A stretch of 6,550 nt of DNA from JAPLDP01 sp964628285 (GCA_964628285.1 CAZVNP010000095.1:1-6550), one strand, 5' to 3'; counted from the first letter of the stretch, positions 1 through 5,692 are shown. Notes: a model not told the origin generated them from the sequence alone. Numbers and translations: made by a program.

Positions 1-1083
1 TCGAATGAAAATGGGTCCTGCCTAGTCTGCCACAAAGAAAAATCGCTTGCTCTCAAAGAGAATCCGAACGTGCGTTTCTTGAGAAATTCTCATTTGACAC
101 TGGAAAGCGGGGGGAAAAAAGTAAACCTGCTGGGAGTGGATGGTCCCATAGATAAAAGGGACGACATCACGGAGGCAATGCATAGTATTGACGGCGCCGT
201 TCCGGCGATCCTGCTTGCGCACTCGCCCGAAGTCTTTGATGATGCGGTCCGGCGGGGAATAGACCTGGTGCTATGTGGACACAATCACGGTGGGCAGATC
301 TTTCCTATACGTTTCATAAAGGGAAAGGTTATGATTGACCCCACTTTTGATTACCTGGTAGGCTTTTTCAACAGGGGAAACACGCTCATGTATGTAAGCC
401 GGGGTGTGGGGAACAGTTACCTGCCCTTCAGGCTGGGCGTGAAACCCGAAGTAGCTGTCTTTGAGTTCTCGGGGCAGGCGGTTCAAAATGGTTCGACCGT
501 GACTTACGGCTCAACAGACGGCGTTCATGCGGGTTTTTCATTTTCAAATATTGTTGACATTTTCAATTTTGCTCTTCCGTTTAGAAAACCCTATGAGAAA
601 AAGCACGTCATAAGTCCGGAAGGCAGGCTTTTTGATTTTGAGACAGAGGCGGAGATGCAATACCTGGACTGGGAGTGTCACAAGTGGTTTGAGCTCTCGG
701 ATAAACACGCGACCTCCGGCAAATACAGTCTGCGGGTCACCTTGCCGCCGGGTCAGTATCCGGGGATATATTTTAAGCATATTGATGCCGATTGGACCCG
801 ATACCGTACTTTCAAGATGGACATTTTCAACCCCTCGTCAGAGACCTTCGCGTTCCACGTCAGGATCGATGACCACAAGAGCGGTTGGGAATACGAAGAC
901 CGGTTCGACCGAAATTTTAAAATCCAAAATGGGATGAACAACATCACCATCCCCCTGGAATCCGTGAAAGCAAACATCACCCCCCGCTCCCTGGATTTAA
1001 TGAGCATCGAACGCGTCATGTTCTTCATCCCCGGCAATGACAAAAAGCGTGAATTTTACATCGATAACCTCCGCCTCGAATAA
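1..1083 (+). CDS. YkuE/YaeI-like metallophosphoesterase with C-terminal beta-rich domain (5' partial)
   Basis: The reading frame is open from base 1, so the gene begins before the window. A GTG at 70 is only an internal codon. The catalytic part is the C-terminal half of a calcineurin-like metallophosphoesterase. Nucleotides 211-231 read LLAHSPE and 277-297 read GHNHGGQ, the metal-binding His motifs shared with YkuE/YaeI-type phosphodiesterases; the N-terminal DxH and GNHD motifs must lie upstream. The phosphoesterase fold ends near 468 (VAVFEF). A linker follows, then about 150 residues (roughly 628-1080, starting LFDFE) with alternating strand-like hydrophobics and aromatics, ending FYIDNLRL. 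This resembles a jelly-roll, carbohydrate-binding-like module; that assignment is inference. YkuE relatives are usually membrane-associated and act on lipid or cell-envelope phosphates, which would fit a neighbouring envelope-polysaccharide cluster, but the substrate cannot be read here. The 9-bp repeat array begins 7 nt after the stop codon. The phosphoesterase call is firm; the function of the tail is not. Confidence 0.85.
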   Translation, partial: SNENGSCLVCHKEKSLALKENPNVRFLRNSHLTLESGGKKVNLLGVDGPIDKRDDITEAMHSIDGAVPAILLAHSPEVFDDAVRRGIDLVLCGHNHGGQIFPIRFIKGKVMIDPTFDYLVGFFNRGNTLMYVSRGVGNSYLPFRLGVKPEVAVFEFSGQAVQNGSTVTYGSTDGVHAGFSFSNIVDIFNFALPFRKPYEKKHVISPEGRLFDFETEAEMQYLDWECHKWFELSDKHATSGKYSLRVTLPPGQYPGIYFKHIDADWTRYRTFKMDIFNPSSETFAFHVRIDDHKSGWEYEDRFDRNFKIQNGMNNITIPLESVKANITPRSLDLMSIERVMFFIPGNDKKREFYIDNLRLE

Positions 1084-1090
1084 CTTTAGA

Positions 1091-1144
1091 TAGACAAAAT
1101 AGACCAAAAAGACCAAACAGACTAAAAAGACCAAGAAGATGAAA
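1091..1144 (+). repeat. Left 9-bp tandem array (six units)
   Basis: Six contiguous 9-bp units start at 1091, 1100, 1109, 1118, 1127 and 1136. The consensus is TAGACCAAA. The 1100 copy is perfect. The others vary mainly at position 1 (T, A or C) and position 6 (C or T). The last unit, AAGATGAAA, is degenerate and contains the ATG of the downstream four-helix-bundle gene at its positions 4-6. There is no separate Shine-Dalgarno for that gene, so this A-rich and probably unstructured array is its translation-initiation region. The units are in frame with the gene and read TK-K-TK-Q-TK upstream of the ATG, closed off by an in-frame TAG at 1100-1102. Confidence 0.93.
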
Positions 1145-1528
1145 ATCTCACGTTTCGAAGATCTCGATTGCTGGAAAGAGGCGAGGGTTTTAGTCAAGAA
1201 AGTGTACAACGCAACAGAGAACAACAGGTTCGGCAAGGACACGAGGTTGGCAAGGCAGATTCAGGCCGCAGCTGCATCCTCTATGGCAAATATAGCAGAA
1301 GGTCTCATCCGACGCTCCGACAAGGAATTCATCCAGTTCCTCTTCATCGCAATGTCATCAACTGCTGAGGTCCGTAGTCATCTTTACATTGCATTAGATA
1401 GGCAGTACATCACTAGAGAAAGTTTTGATGACATATATGAGCAAGCCAATAAGACGGGAAGGTTAATTTCCAGTTTAATAAAGTATCTTCGCGACAGTAG
1501 TTCCAATGCGACTAAAAAGACCAAATAG
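1139..1528 (+). CDS. Four-helix-bundle protein, S23 / 23S rRNA intervening-sequence family
   Basis: This 129-residue protein has the full family pattern: FEDLDCWKEA at residues 6-15, a charged second segment with FGKDTRLARQI at 31-41, the signature NIAEG at 51-55, the KEFIQFLFIA helix at 62-71, SSTAEVRSHL at 73-82 and a final long helix around 93-118. Family members are small all-helical proteins. Some are encoded within insertions in 23S rRNA genes, and the Avd accessory protein of diversity-generating retroelements has the same fold; the biochemical role of most is unknown. The ATG at 1139 is the only plausible start, since no ATG, GTG or TTG lies between it and the in-frame TAG at 1100. 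It has no clear Shine-Dalgarno (AAGAAG abuts the ATG). Both ends lie in 9-bp repeats: the last five codons (TKKTK) and the stop TAG are repeat units. No rRNA or reverse transcriptase is present in the window, so this copy is a stand-alone, repeat-flanked member. Family call firm, function unknown. Confidence 0.93.
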   Translation: MKISRFEDLDCWKEARVLVKKVYNATENNRFGKDTRLARQIQAAAASSMANIAEGLIRRSDKEFIQFLFIAMSSTAEVRSHLYIALDRQYITRESFDDIYEQANKTGRLISSLIKYLRDSSSNATKKTK

Positions 1529-1534
1529 ATCATA
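1508..1534 (+). repeat. 9-bp repeat units forming the 3' end and stop codon of the four-helix-bundle gene
   Basis: Three units start at 1508, 1517 and 1526: GCGACTAAA, AAGACCAAA and the degenerate TAGATCATA. They lie in the same reading register as the left array. They encode the last residues of the four-helix-bundle protein (A-T-K-K-T-K), and the TAG of the third unit is its stop codon. Because the unit is 9 bp, gain or loss of a copy before the stop would lengthen or shorten the Thr/Lys tail without a frameshift. Confidence 0.88.
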
Positions 1535-1547
1535 TTCTTTCTCGCTC

Positions 1548-1610
1548 TAGACCAAATAGACCAAAAAGACTAAATAGACCAAACGGACCAAATAGACTAA
1601 ACGGACCAAA
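1548..1610 (+). repeat. 9-bp tandem array, block A (seven units)
   Basis: Seven uninterrupted units start at 1548, 1557, 1566, 1575, 1584, 1593 and 1602. Three are the perfect TAGACCAAA. The others are AAGACTAAA, TAGACTAAA and two copies of CGGACCAAA. The core GAC-Y-AAA is invariant. Substitutions are confined to positions 1, 2 and 6 of the unit, so copies have diverged in a restricted way. Confidence 0.94.
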
Positions 1611-1632
1611 AAGTTCATATCCTTTCTCGTTC

Positions 1633-1677
1633 TAGACCAAATAGACCAAACAGACTAAATAGACTAAATAGACAAGA
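1633..1677 (+). repeat. 9-bp tandem array, block B (five units)
   Basis: Five units start at 1633, 1642, 1651, 1660 and 1669. The first two are perfect TAGACCAAA, followed by CAGACTAAA, TAGACTAAA and the degenerate TAGACAAGA. The array stops 13 nt before the Shine-Dalgarno of asnB, so it lies in the leader of that gene if transcription starts upstream. Confidence 0.92.
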
Positions 1678-1686
1678 ATAATTCTT
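1674..1686. promoter_or_regulatory. Perfect 13-bp palindrome upstream of asnB
   Basis: AAGAATAATTCTT is an exact inverted repeat with 6-bp arms around a single central A, overlapping the end of the last 9-bp unit and ending 4 nt before the asnB Shine-Dalgarno. It could be a small operator for a dimeric regulator. It is AT-rich and short, so chance is a real alternative and no protein can be named. Confidence 0.3.
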
Positions 1687-1690
1687 AATT

Positions 1691-1696
1691 GGAGGT
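1691..1696 (+). promoter_or_regulatory. Shine-Dalgarno of asnB
   Basis: GGAGGT is a near-complete match to the anti-Shine-Dalgarno but lies 13 nt before the ATG at 1710, longer than usual. It supports a start at 1710 rather than at the in-frame TTG (1689) or GTG (1695), which overlap the motif itself. Confidence 0.75.
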
Positions 1697-1709
1697 GGCC
1701 CTTCGGGCC
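1697..1709 (+). promoter_or_regulatory. GC hairpin lying between the Shine-Dalgarno and ATG of asnB
   Basis: GGCCCTTCGGGCC folds into a perfect 5-bp all-GC stem (GGCCC / GGGCC) with a 3-nt TTC loop. It begins on the base after GGAGGT and ends on the base before the ATG, filling the whole spacer. Folding would shorten the effective spacing or occlude the start. A translational control role is inference. Confidence 0.55.
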
Positions 1710-3686
1710 ATGTGTGGCATCGCCGGCATAGTAGATTTCTCGCCCCGTAAAGATAAGGAACTCCTCCTCCGCCGTATGCTCGGCCTGATCCGCCATCGCG
1801 GACCGGACGCCTTCGGGGTTTACGTGGACGAGAATATGGGTCTCGGCTCCGCCCGGTTGAGCATCCTAGATCTGGCCGGCGGCGACCAGCCGATCCACAA
1901 TGAGGATAAGACAATCTGGATCGTCTATAACGGCGAGGTCTTCAACTACCCTGATCTCCGTGAGGATTTGGAAAAGAAGGGTCACAAATTTTATACGAAG
2001 ACCGATACGGAAGTCCTAGTTCACCTTTATGAAGAGATAGGCACTGATCTCTTCAGGCACCTCAACGGCCATTTTGCCTTTGCTATCTGGGATAAGCGAA
2101 AGAAGGCGCTGCTGCTTGCCCGTGACCGCCTGGGCATCCGGCCTCTATTTTATTATTTGAAAAACGGGAAGCTGCTCTTCGGCTCTGAGATCAAAACCAT
2201 ATTTGCCGATTCGAGTATTAAGCGGGAGATGGATTTCCAGACGATATCTGACATTTTCACCTGCTGGTCACCTCTGGGTGACGCCACGGCATTCAAAGAT
2301 GTCTACCAGTTGCTTCCCGGCCACTATGCGATCTTCTCCGACGGAAAGCTCACGACCCACCGGTATTGGCAGCTGTCCTTCTCCCGGGAGGGTCATGGCG
2401 AAAAACCCCTGTCCGAATATATAGAAGAGGTAAATGCGTTACTCCTGGATGCCACGAAGATCCGCCTTCGTGCCGATGTACCCGTTGGGGCATACCTGAG
2501 CGGCGGTCTCGACAGCACATACGTGACTTCGCTGGTGAAGAAACATTTCAACAATCAGCTCCGGACATTCTCTGTCAGTTTTTCCGATGAGCGTTTCGAT
2601 GAGGCCCCTTTCCAGGCAAAGGCCGTTCAGGCCATCGGTACTGACCATAGCATGATTCGCTGCACGGAACAGGATATCGGTGAGAACTTGCCGAACGTGA
2701 TCTGGCACACGGAAGTCCCCATGACCCGGACGGCGCCTGTGCCCCTCTACCAGCTTTCCCGTCTCGTCCGGGAGAACAACTTCAAGGTCGTCCTGACAGG
2801 GGAGGGGTCCGACGAGATCTTTGCGGGCTACGACATCTTCAAGGAAGACCGAGTGAGGCGCTTCTGGGCGCGGGAGCCCGATTCCCAGGTTAGGCCCCTT
2901 CTTTTGAAAAGGCTCTATCCCGATATCTTTGTCGGGGACAGCACCCGGGCCGGCGCCTTTCTGACAAACTTTTTCAAAAAGGGGCTGTCTCGGGTCGAAT
3001 CTCCTGTCTATTCCCACCTGGTCCGCTGGGAAAACACGGCACAGATCAAAACGTTCTTCGCGAATGATTATAGGGAAACCGCCGGCAAGGTGGATGATTT
3101 TGTAAGCAGGGTCATTTCAACACTGCCTGGCGACTTCATGACCTGGGATCCGCTTTCGCGGGCCCAGTATCTCGAGATAACCGTATTCCTTTCCAACTAC
3201 CTCCTTTCGTCCCAGGGGGACCGTGTTGGAATGGGGCACTCCGTGGAAGGGCGGTTCCCATTCCTGGATTACCGTGTCGTGGAATTTGCCGCCGGCCTTC
3301 CGCCGAAATATCGCCTGAATGTCTTGAAGGACAAGTATATCCTTCGTCAATCGGCAAATGGTCTGATCCCCTCGGAGCTTGCGCTCAGGCCGAAACAGCC
3401 CTACCGTGCACCCATCAGCCGGTGTTTCCTGGGCGGCCACAGGCTCGATTACGTGGATGACCTGCTGTCGGAAAATGGTATCCGGCAATCGGGTTATTTT
3501 GATGCGGGAAGAGTAGGGAAGCTCATGGATAAATGCCGCAAACAGGATGGGACCCTTCTGAGCGAGCGCGAGAACATGGCCGTGGTCGGGGTCATATCCA
3601 CCCAGCTTCTCGATCACCAGTTCCTCCGCAACTTTCCGTCCCATCCCATTAAAGAGCATGGGAATGTCAAAATATTTAACGGATAA
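1710..3686 (+). CDS. asnB: Glutamine-hydrolysing asparagine synthetase-type amidotransferase
   Basis: This 658-residue protein has the two AsnB domains. The N-terminal class II glutaminase (about 1-210) begins MCGIAG, with Cys2 as the nucleophile exposed after Met removal, followed by RHRGPD (28-33) and NGEVFN (74-79). The synthetase domain (about 235-620) has the ATP pyrophosphatase loop SGGLDS (264-269) and GEGSDE (364-369). The known reaction uses ATP to adenylate a carboxylate, then ammonia from glutamine to amidate it. The requirement for Cys2 fixes the start at ATG 1710; an in-frame TAA at 1686 and extension codons from TTG 1689 would bury the nucleophile. At 658 residues it is longer than E. 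coli AsnB (about 554). It resembles the longer AsnB paralogues common in polysaccharide and exosortase-type clusters, where the acceptor may be a sugar acid instead of aspartate. It opens the operon-like run, with 44 nt to the next gene. Enzyme class is near certain; the acceptor is unknown. Confidence 0.95.
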   Translation: MCGIAGIVDFSPRKDKELLLRRMLGLIRHRGPDAFGVYVDENMGLGSARLSILDLAGGDQPIHNEDKTIWIVYNGEVFNYPDLREDLEKKGHKFYTKTDTEVLVHLYEEIGTDLFRHLNGHFAFAIWDKRKKALLLARDRLGIRPLFYYLKNGKLLFGSEIKTIFADSSIKREMDFQTISDIFTCWSPLGDATAFKDVYQLLPGHYAIFSDGKLTTHRYWQLSFSREGHGEKPLSEYIEEVNALLLDATKIRLRADVPVGAYLSGGLDSTYVTSLVKKHFNNQLRTFSVSFSDERFDEAPFQAKAVQAIGTDHSMIRCTEQDIGENLPNVIWHTEVPMTRTAPVPLYQLSRLVRENNFKVVLTGEGSDEIFAGYDIFKEDRVRRFWAREPDSQVRPLLLKRLYPDIFVGDSTRAGAFLTNFFKKGLSRVESPVYSHLVRWENTAQIKTFFANDYRETAGKVDDFVSRVISTLPGDFMTWDPLSRAQYLEITVFLSNYLLSSQGDRVGMGHSVEGRFPFLDYRVVEFAAGLPPKYRLNVLKDKYILRQSANGLIPSELALRPKQPYRAPISRCFLGGHRLDYVDDLLSENGIRQSGYFDAGRVGKLMDKCRKQDGTLLSERENMAVVGVISTQLLDHQFLRNFPSHPIKEHGNVKIFNG

Positions 3687-3720
3687 TTTGGGGTGCTAAC
3701 CACGACCTCATGATCAAGTT

Positions 3721-3724
3721 GGAG
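3721..3724 (+). promoter_or_regulatory. Shine-Dalgarno deciding the GTG start of the PrmC-like gene
   Basis: GGAG lies 6 nt before the GTG at 3731. An in-frame TGA at 3725-3727 sits just upstream of that GTG, so the gene cannot start earlier. The next in-frame Met is at residue 73, after conserved sequence. The GTG start is therefore well supported. Confidence 0.8.
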
Positions 3725-3730
3725 TGAGCA

Positions 3731-4585
3731 GTGAAGTTTGAAGATTTTTTGCGTAGCTATGCTATTTATAAGAAACAAGGAGTCGGGAATCATTTGTTTG
3801 AAACTCTTAGGCTCTTTGATGTTCTTTCGGGTGGAAAACTGATCGAGGCGTTGTCTATTCAGGACTTAGAGACATTGGATGTCGCGAGCATAGCTAAAAA
3901 GCGGCGACAGGGCGTGCCTTTGGAATATATTCTGGGTAAGGCCCCCTTTATGGGAAAGACTTTTTATTGCACAAACGATACACTGATACCCAGGCAGGAA
4001 ACAAGCCTGTTAGTCACGACTGCTAAAGATATTATTAGCAGAAGGAAGAAGCATGGCTCCGGCATGCAGACTGTCGTAGAGATCGGCACCGGGTGCGGTA
4101 ATATTGCCGTATCACTTGCTCTTCTGTGCGATGACGGAGTGCGAATATTGGCTTCAGATATAAGCCCGTCTGCGTTGAAAATAGCCCGCCGGAATGTTAA
4201 CAAATTTCATGTCCATGAAAAAATCATGCTTTTTTGCGGTGATCTCTTTGAGCCGTTTGATGACTATCAGGGGAAAACGGACATGGTCATTTGCAATCCT
4301 CCCTATATCCCGACGACTTCCCTGAAAAAGTTGGATCCTGAAATCATTGGCCATGAGCCGATCGTTGCGCTCGACGGCGGTCACTATGGTATTGATTTTT
4401 TCAGGAGACTCATAAATGGTGCTTCGACTGTTCTGAAGCATGGTGGGGTGCTAATATTCGAGATAGGTGAAGGTCAGGAAAAACTGGTCAAAAGGCTTTT
4501 TGCTGGTAAGGATGTATACAAAAATATTGAATATTACAAATACGAAGACGATATAAGAGTTGTCAGCGCCATCAAGGAAAAATAG
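3731..4585 (+). CDS. prmC: PrmC/HemK-like protein-(glutamine-N5) methyltransferase
   Basis: This 284-residue protein, the usual length for the family, has a helical N-terminal recognition domain (about 1-80, with PLEYILG at 63-69) and IPRQET at 86-91. A Rossmann SAM-binding domain follows, with EIGTGCGNIAVSLA at 117-130, the catalytic NPPY at 189-192 and the EPIVALDGG segment near 209-217. NPPY is the motif of methyltransferases acting on planar amide or amine nitrogen. PrmC methylates the Gln of the GGQ motif of release factors. All core motifs look intact. The context is odd: prmC usually follows prfA, but here it sits between an amidotransferase and a UDP-sugar epimerase, 12 nt upstream of the latter. 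It may be a relocated housekeeping prmC, or a paralogue with another amide substrate in the glycan pathway; the sequence does not decide. It is less GC-rich than asnB. The family is firm, but the substrate is not. Confidence 0.88.
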   Translation: MKFEDFLRSYAIYKKQGVGNHLFETLRLFDVLSGGKLIEALSIQDLETLDVASIAKKRRQGVPLEYILGKAPFMGKTFYCTNDTLIPRQETSLLVTTAKDIISRRKKHGSGMQTVVEIGTGCGNIAVSLALLCDDGVRILASDISPSALKIARRNVNKFHVHEKIMLFCGDLFEPFDDYQGKTDMVICNPPYIPTTSLKKLDPEIIGHEPIVALDGGHYGIDFFRRLINGASTVLKHGGVLIFEIGEGQEKLVKRLFAGKDVYKNIEYYKYEDDIRVVSAIKEK

Positions 4586-4597
4586 GAACAAATTGAA

Positions 4598-5692
4598 ATG
4601 CTAATACATCTCGTGGCGGCTGCCCGGCCTAATTTCATGAAGATTGCGCCTGTTTATCACAAGCTCAAGGTGCAAAGCTGGGCCGCTCCTGTCATTGTTC
4701 ACACGGGGCAGCATTATGACCTCAATATGTCAGACGTCTTTTTTGAAGATCTAGGGCTTCCGGCACCAGATGTACATTTGGGGGTGGGTAGTGGTTCTCA
4801 TGCGGAGCAGACCGGTACGGTGATGATAGAATATGAGAAGGAAATTCTAAGACAAAGACCGGATCTCGTCATAGTTGTTGGCGATGTAAATTCAACCATG
4901 GCGGCGACTGTAGCCGCGGTCAAATTAGGTGTGAAGGTGGCGCACCTGGAAGCCGGCCTTCGATCGTTTGACAGAACCATGCCGGAAGAAATAAATCGTA
5001 TAGTCACGGACGCCCTGGCGGATATCCTCTGGACGCCGTCTTCCGATGCGGACGAGAACCTGCTGAAGGAAGGTGTTCCAAAGGAGAAAATATATCGCGT
5101 TGGGAATATCATGATCGATTCCCTGGAAATGTTAAGAGAAAAAATAGAATCTCAATCCGTATATAAGGAATTTAACTTACAGCCGAAGTCTTATGCGCTT
5201 GTGACGCTCCACAGACCCTCAAATGTCGATGATCCAAAATCGCTTGGATTGCTGTGCGAAAAAATAGCGCGCATTTCTGAAAAAATTCCTCTCGTATTTC
5301 CGGTTCACCCGAGAACAAGGCAGAATTTGGAGGCCACGGGGCTGTATCAAATTATCAGTAAAAGGAACGGATTGTGTCTTTGCGACCCGTTGAGCTACAT
5401 CCGTTTCATGAGCTTATTATTTAGTTGCAAACTGGCAATTACTGATTCCGGTGGCATTCAGGAAGAGACAACATATCTGGGGATTCCTTGCATAACTTTG
5501 CGGGATAACACGGAGAGGCCAATCACTATTCTGGAGGGGACAAACAGGCTCTGCAGGATTAATGAATTGGAGGAAAAGGTAGATAACGCTGTCATAGAAA
5601 GTGCGGGAATAAAGAAAAGGCCGGATTTGTGGGATGGAAATACTGCAATACGAGTCACAGGTTCTATCAGGGATTATTTCAATAGAACTTAA
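4598..5692 (+). CDS. wecB: Non-hydrolysing UDP-N-acetylglucosamine 2-epimerase
   Basis: This 364-residue protein, close to the usual length of about 370, is a GT-B-fold epimerase interconverting UDP-GlcNAc and UDP-ManNAc in the cytoplasm. UDP-ManNAc feeds ManNAc and ManNAcA residues of surface glycans. Visible motifs are TGQHYD (36-41), GDVNST (95-100), HLEAGLRSFDRTMPEE (116-131), LHRPSN (204-209), HPRTR (237-241), DSGGIQEE (283-290) and LRDNTERP (301-308). By alignment to E. coli WecB, D96, E118, E131 and H205 match the catalytic Asp, two Glu and His. The N-terminus is AARPNFMKIAPV in place of the classical GTRPE, so the Gly, Thr and Glu are replaced, although the Arg is kept. The non-hydrolysing type is inferred from the conserved catalytic set and the lack of a fused kinase. 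ATG 4598 is the first start after the upstream stop, 12 nt away, with AGGA at 4584-4587 overlapping that stop, so translation may be coupled. Confidence 0.93.
   Translation: MLIHLVAAARPNFMKIAPVYHKLKVQSWAAPVIVHTGQHYDLNMSDVFFEDLGLPAPDVHLGVGSGSHAEQTGTVMIEYEKEILRQRPDLVIVVGDVNSTMAATVAAVKLGVKVAHLEAGLRSFDRTMPEEINRIVTDALADILWTPSSDADENLLKEGVPKEKIYRVGNIMIDSLEMLREKIESQSVYKEFNLQPKSYALVTLHRPSNVDDPKSLGLLCEKIARISEKIPLVFPVHPRTRQNLEATGLYQIISKRNGLCLCDPLSYIRFMSLLFSCKLAITDSGGIQEETTYLGIPCITLRDNTERPITILEGTNRLCRINELEEKVDNAVIESAGIKKRPDLWDGNTAIRVTGSIRDYFNRT

Larger units (their letters stand above)
1526..1677 (+). repeat. Higher-order 85-bp repeat (two periods, second shortened)
   Basis: The repeats after the four-helix-bundle gene are organised at a second level. 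An 18-nt element, TCATATTCTTTCTCGCTC, occurs at 1530-1547. It recurs at 1615-1632 with two substitutions, both T/C transitions (TCATATCCTTTCTCGTTC). Each copy is followed directly by perfect TAGACCAAA units (from 1548 and from 1633). The period is 85 bp: 22 nt of degenerate unit plus pyrimidine tract, then seven 9-bp units. The second period is shorter, with five units. Since 85 is not a multiple of three, the unit register shifts frame from one block to the next, so this part is not selected as coding. Confidence 0.88.

Noticed and set aside
1139..1528. Diversity-generating retroelement, with the four-helix-bundle protein as Avd
   Set aside because: The fold is the same, but no reverse transcriptase and no template/variable repeat pair with adenine-specific differences is seen in the window.
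1091..1677. The repeats as a CRISPR array
   Set aside because: Units are 9 bp and directly contiguous, with no regular unique spacers, and no cas gene is present. The 18-nt element is itself repeated and so is not a spacer.
1669..1682. Promoter with TAGACA as -35 and AATAAT as -10
   Set aside because: The hexamers are almost adjacent instead of 16-18 nt apart, and other pairings with repeat units give poor spacing or would start transcription within the ribosome-binding site.
1085..1690. 23S rRNA intervening sequence
   Set aside because: No rRNA sequence flanks the gene; its neighbours are protein genes on both sides.
1689..1709. Start of asnB at TTG 1689
   Set aside because: It would place seven residues before the catalytic Cys, which must be N-terminal after Met removal, and it overlaps the Shine-Dalgarno. 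ATG 1710 is correct.
1615..1914. Minus-strand reading frame through the repeats into asnB
   Set aside because: Its Leu/Phe-Gly-rich part is just the reverse complement of the 9-bp units, and the rest is antisense to the asnB glutaminase domain. No start signals or family resemblance.
2439..3017. Long minus-strand reading frame inside asnB
   Set aside because: It is an antisense shadow of a well-conserved coding region with no recognisable domain or ribosome-binding site.
3710..3727. Five-codon ATG...TGA mini-frame just before the PrmC-like gene
   Set aside because: Too short to argue for translation without data; its stop is useful only as proof that the gene starts at GTG 3731.
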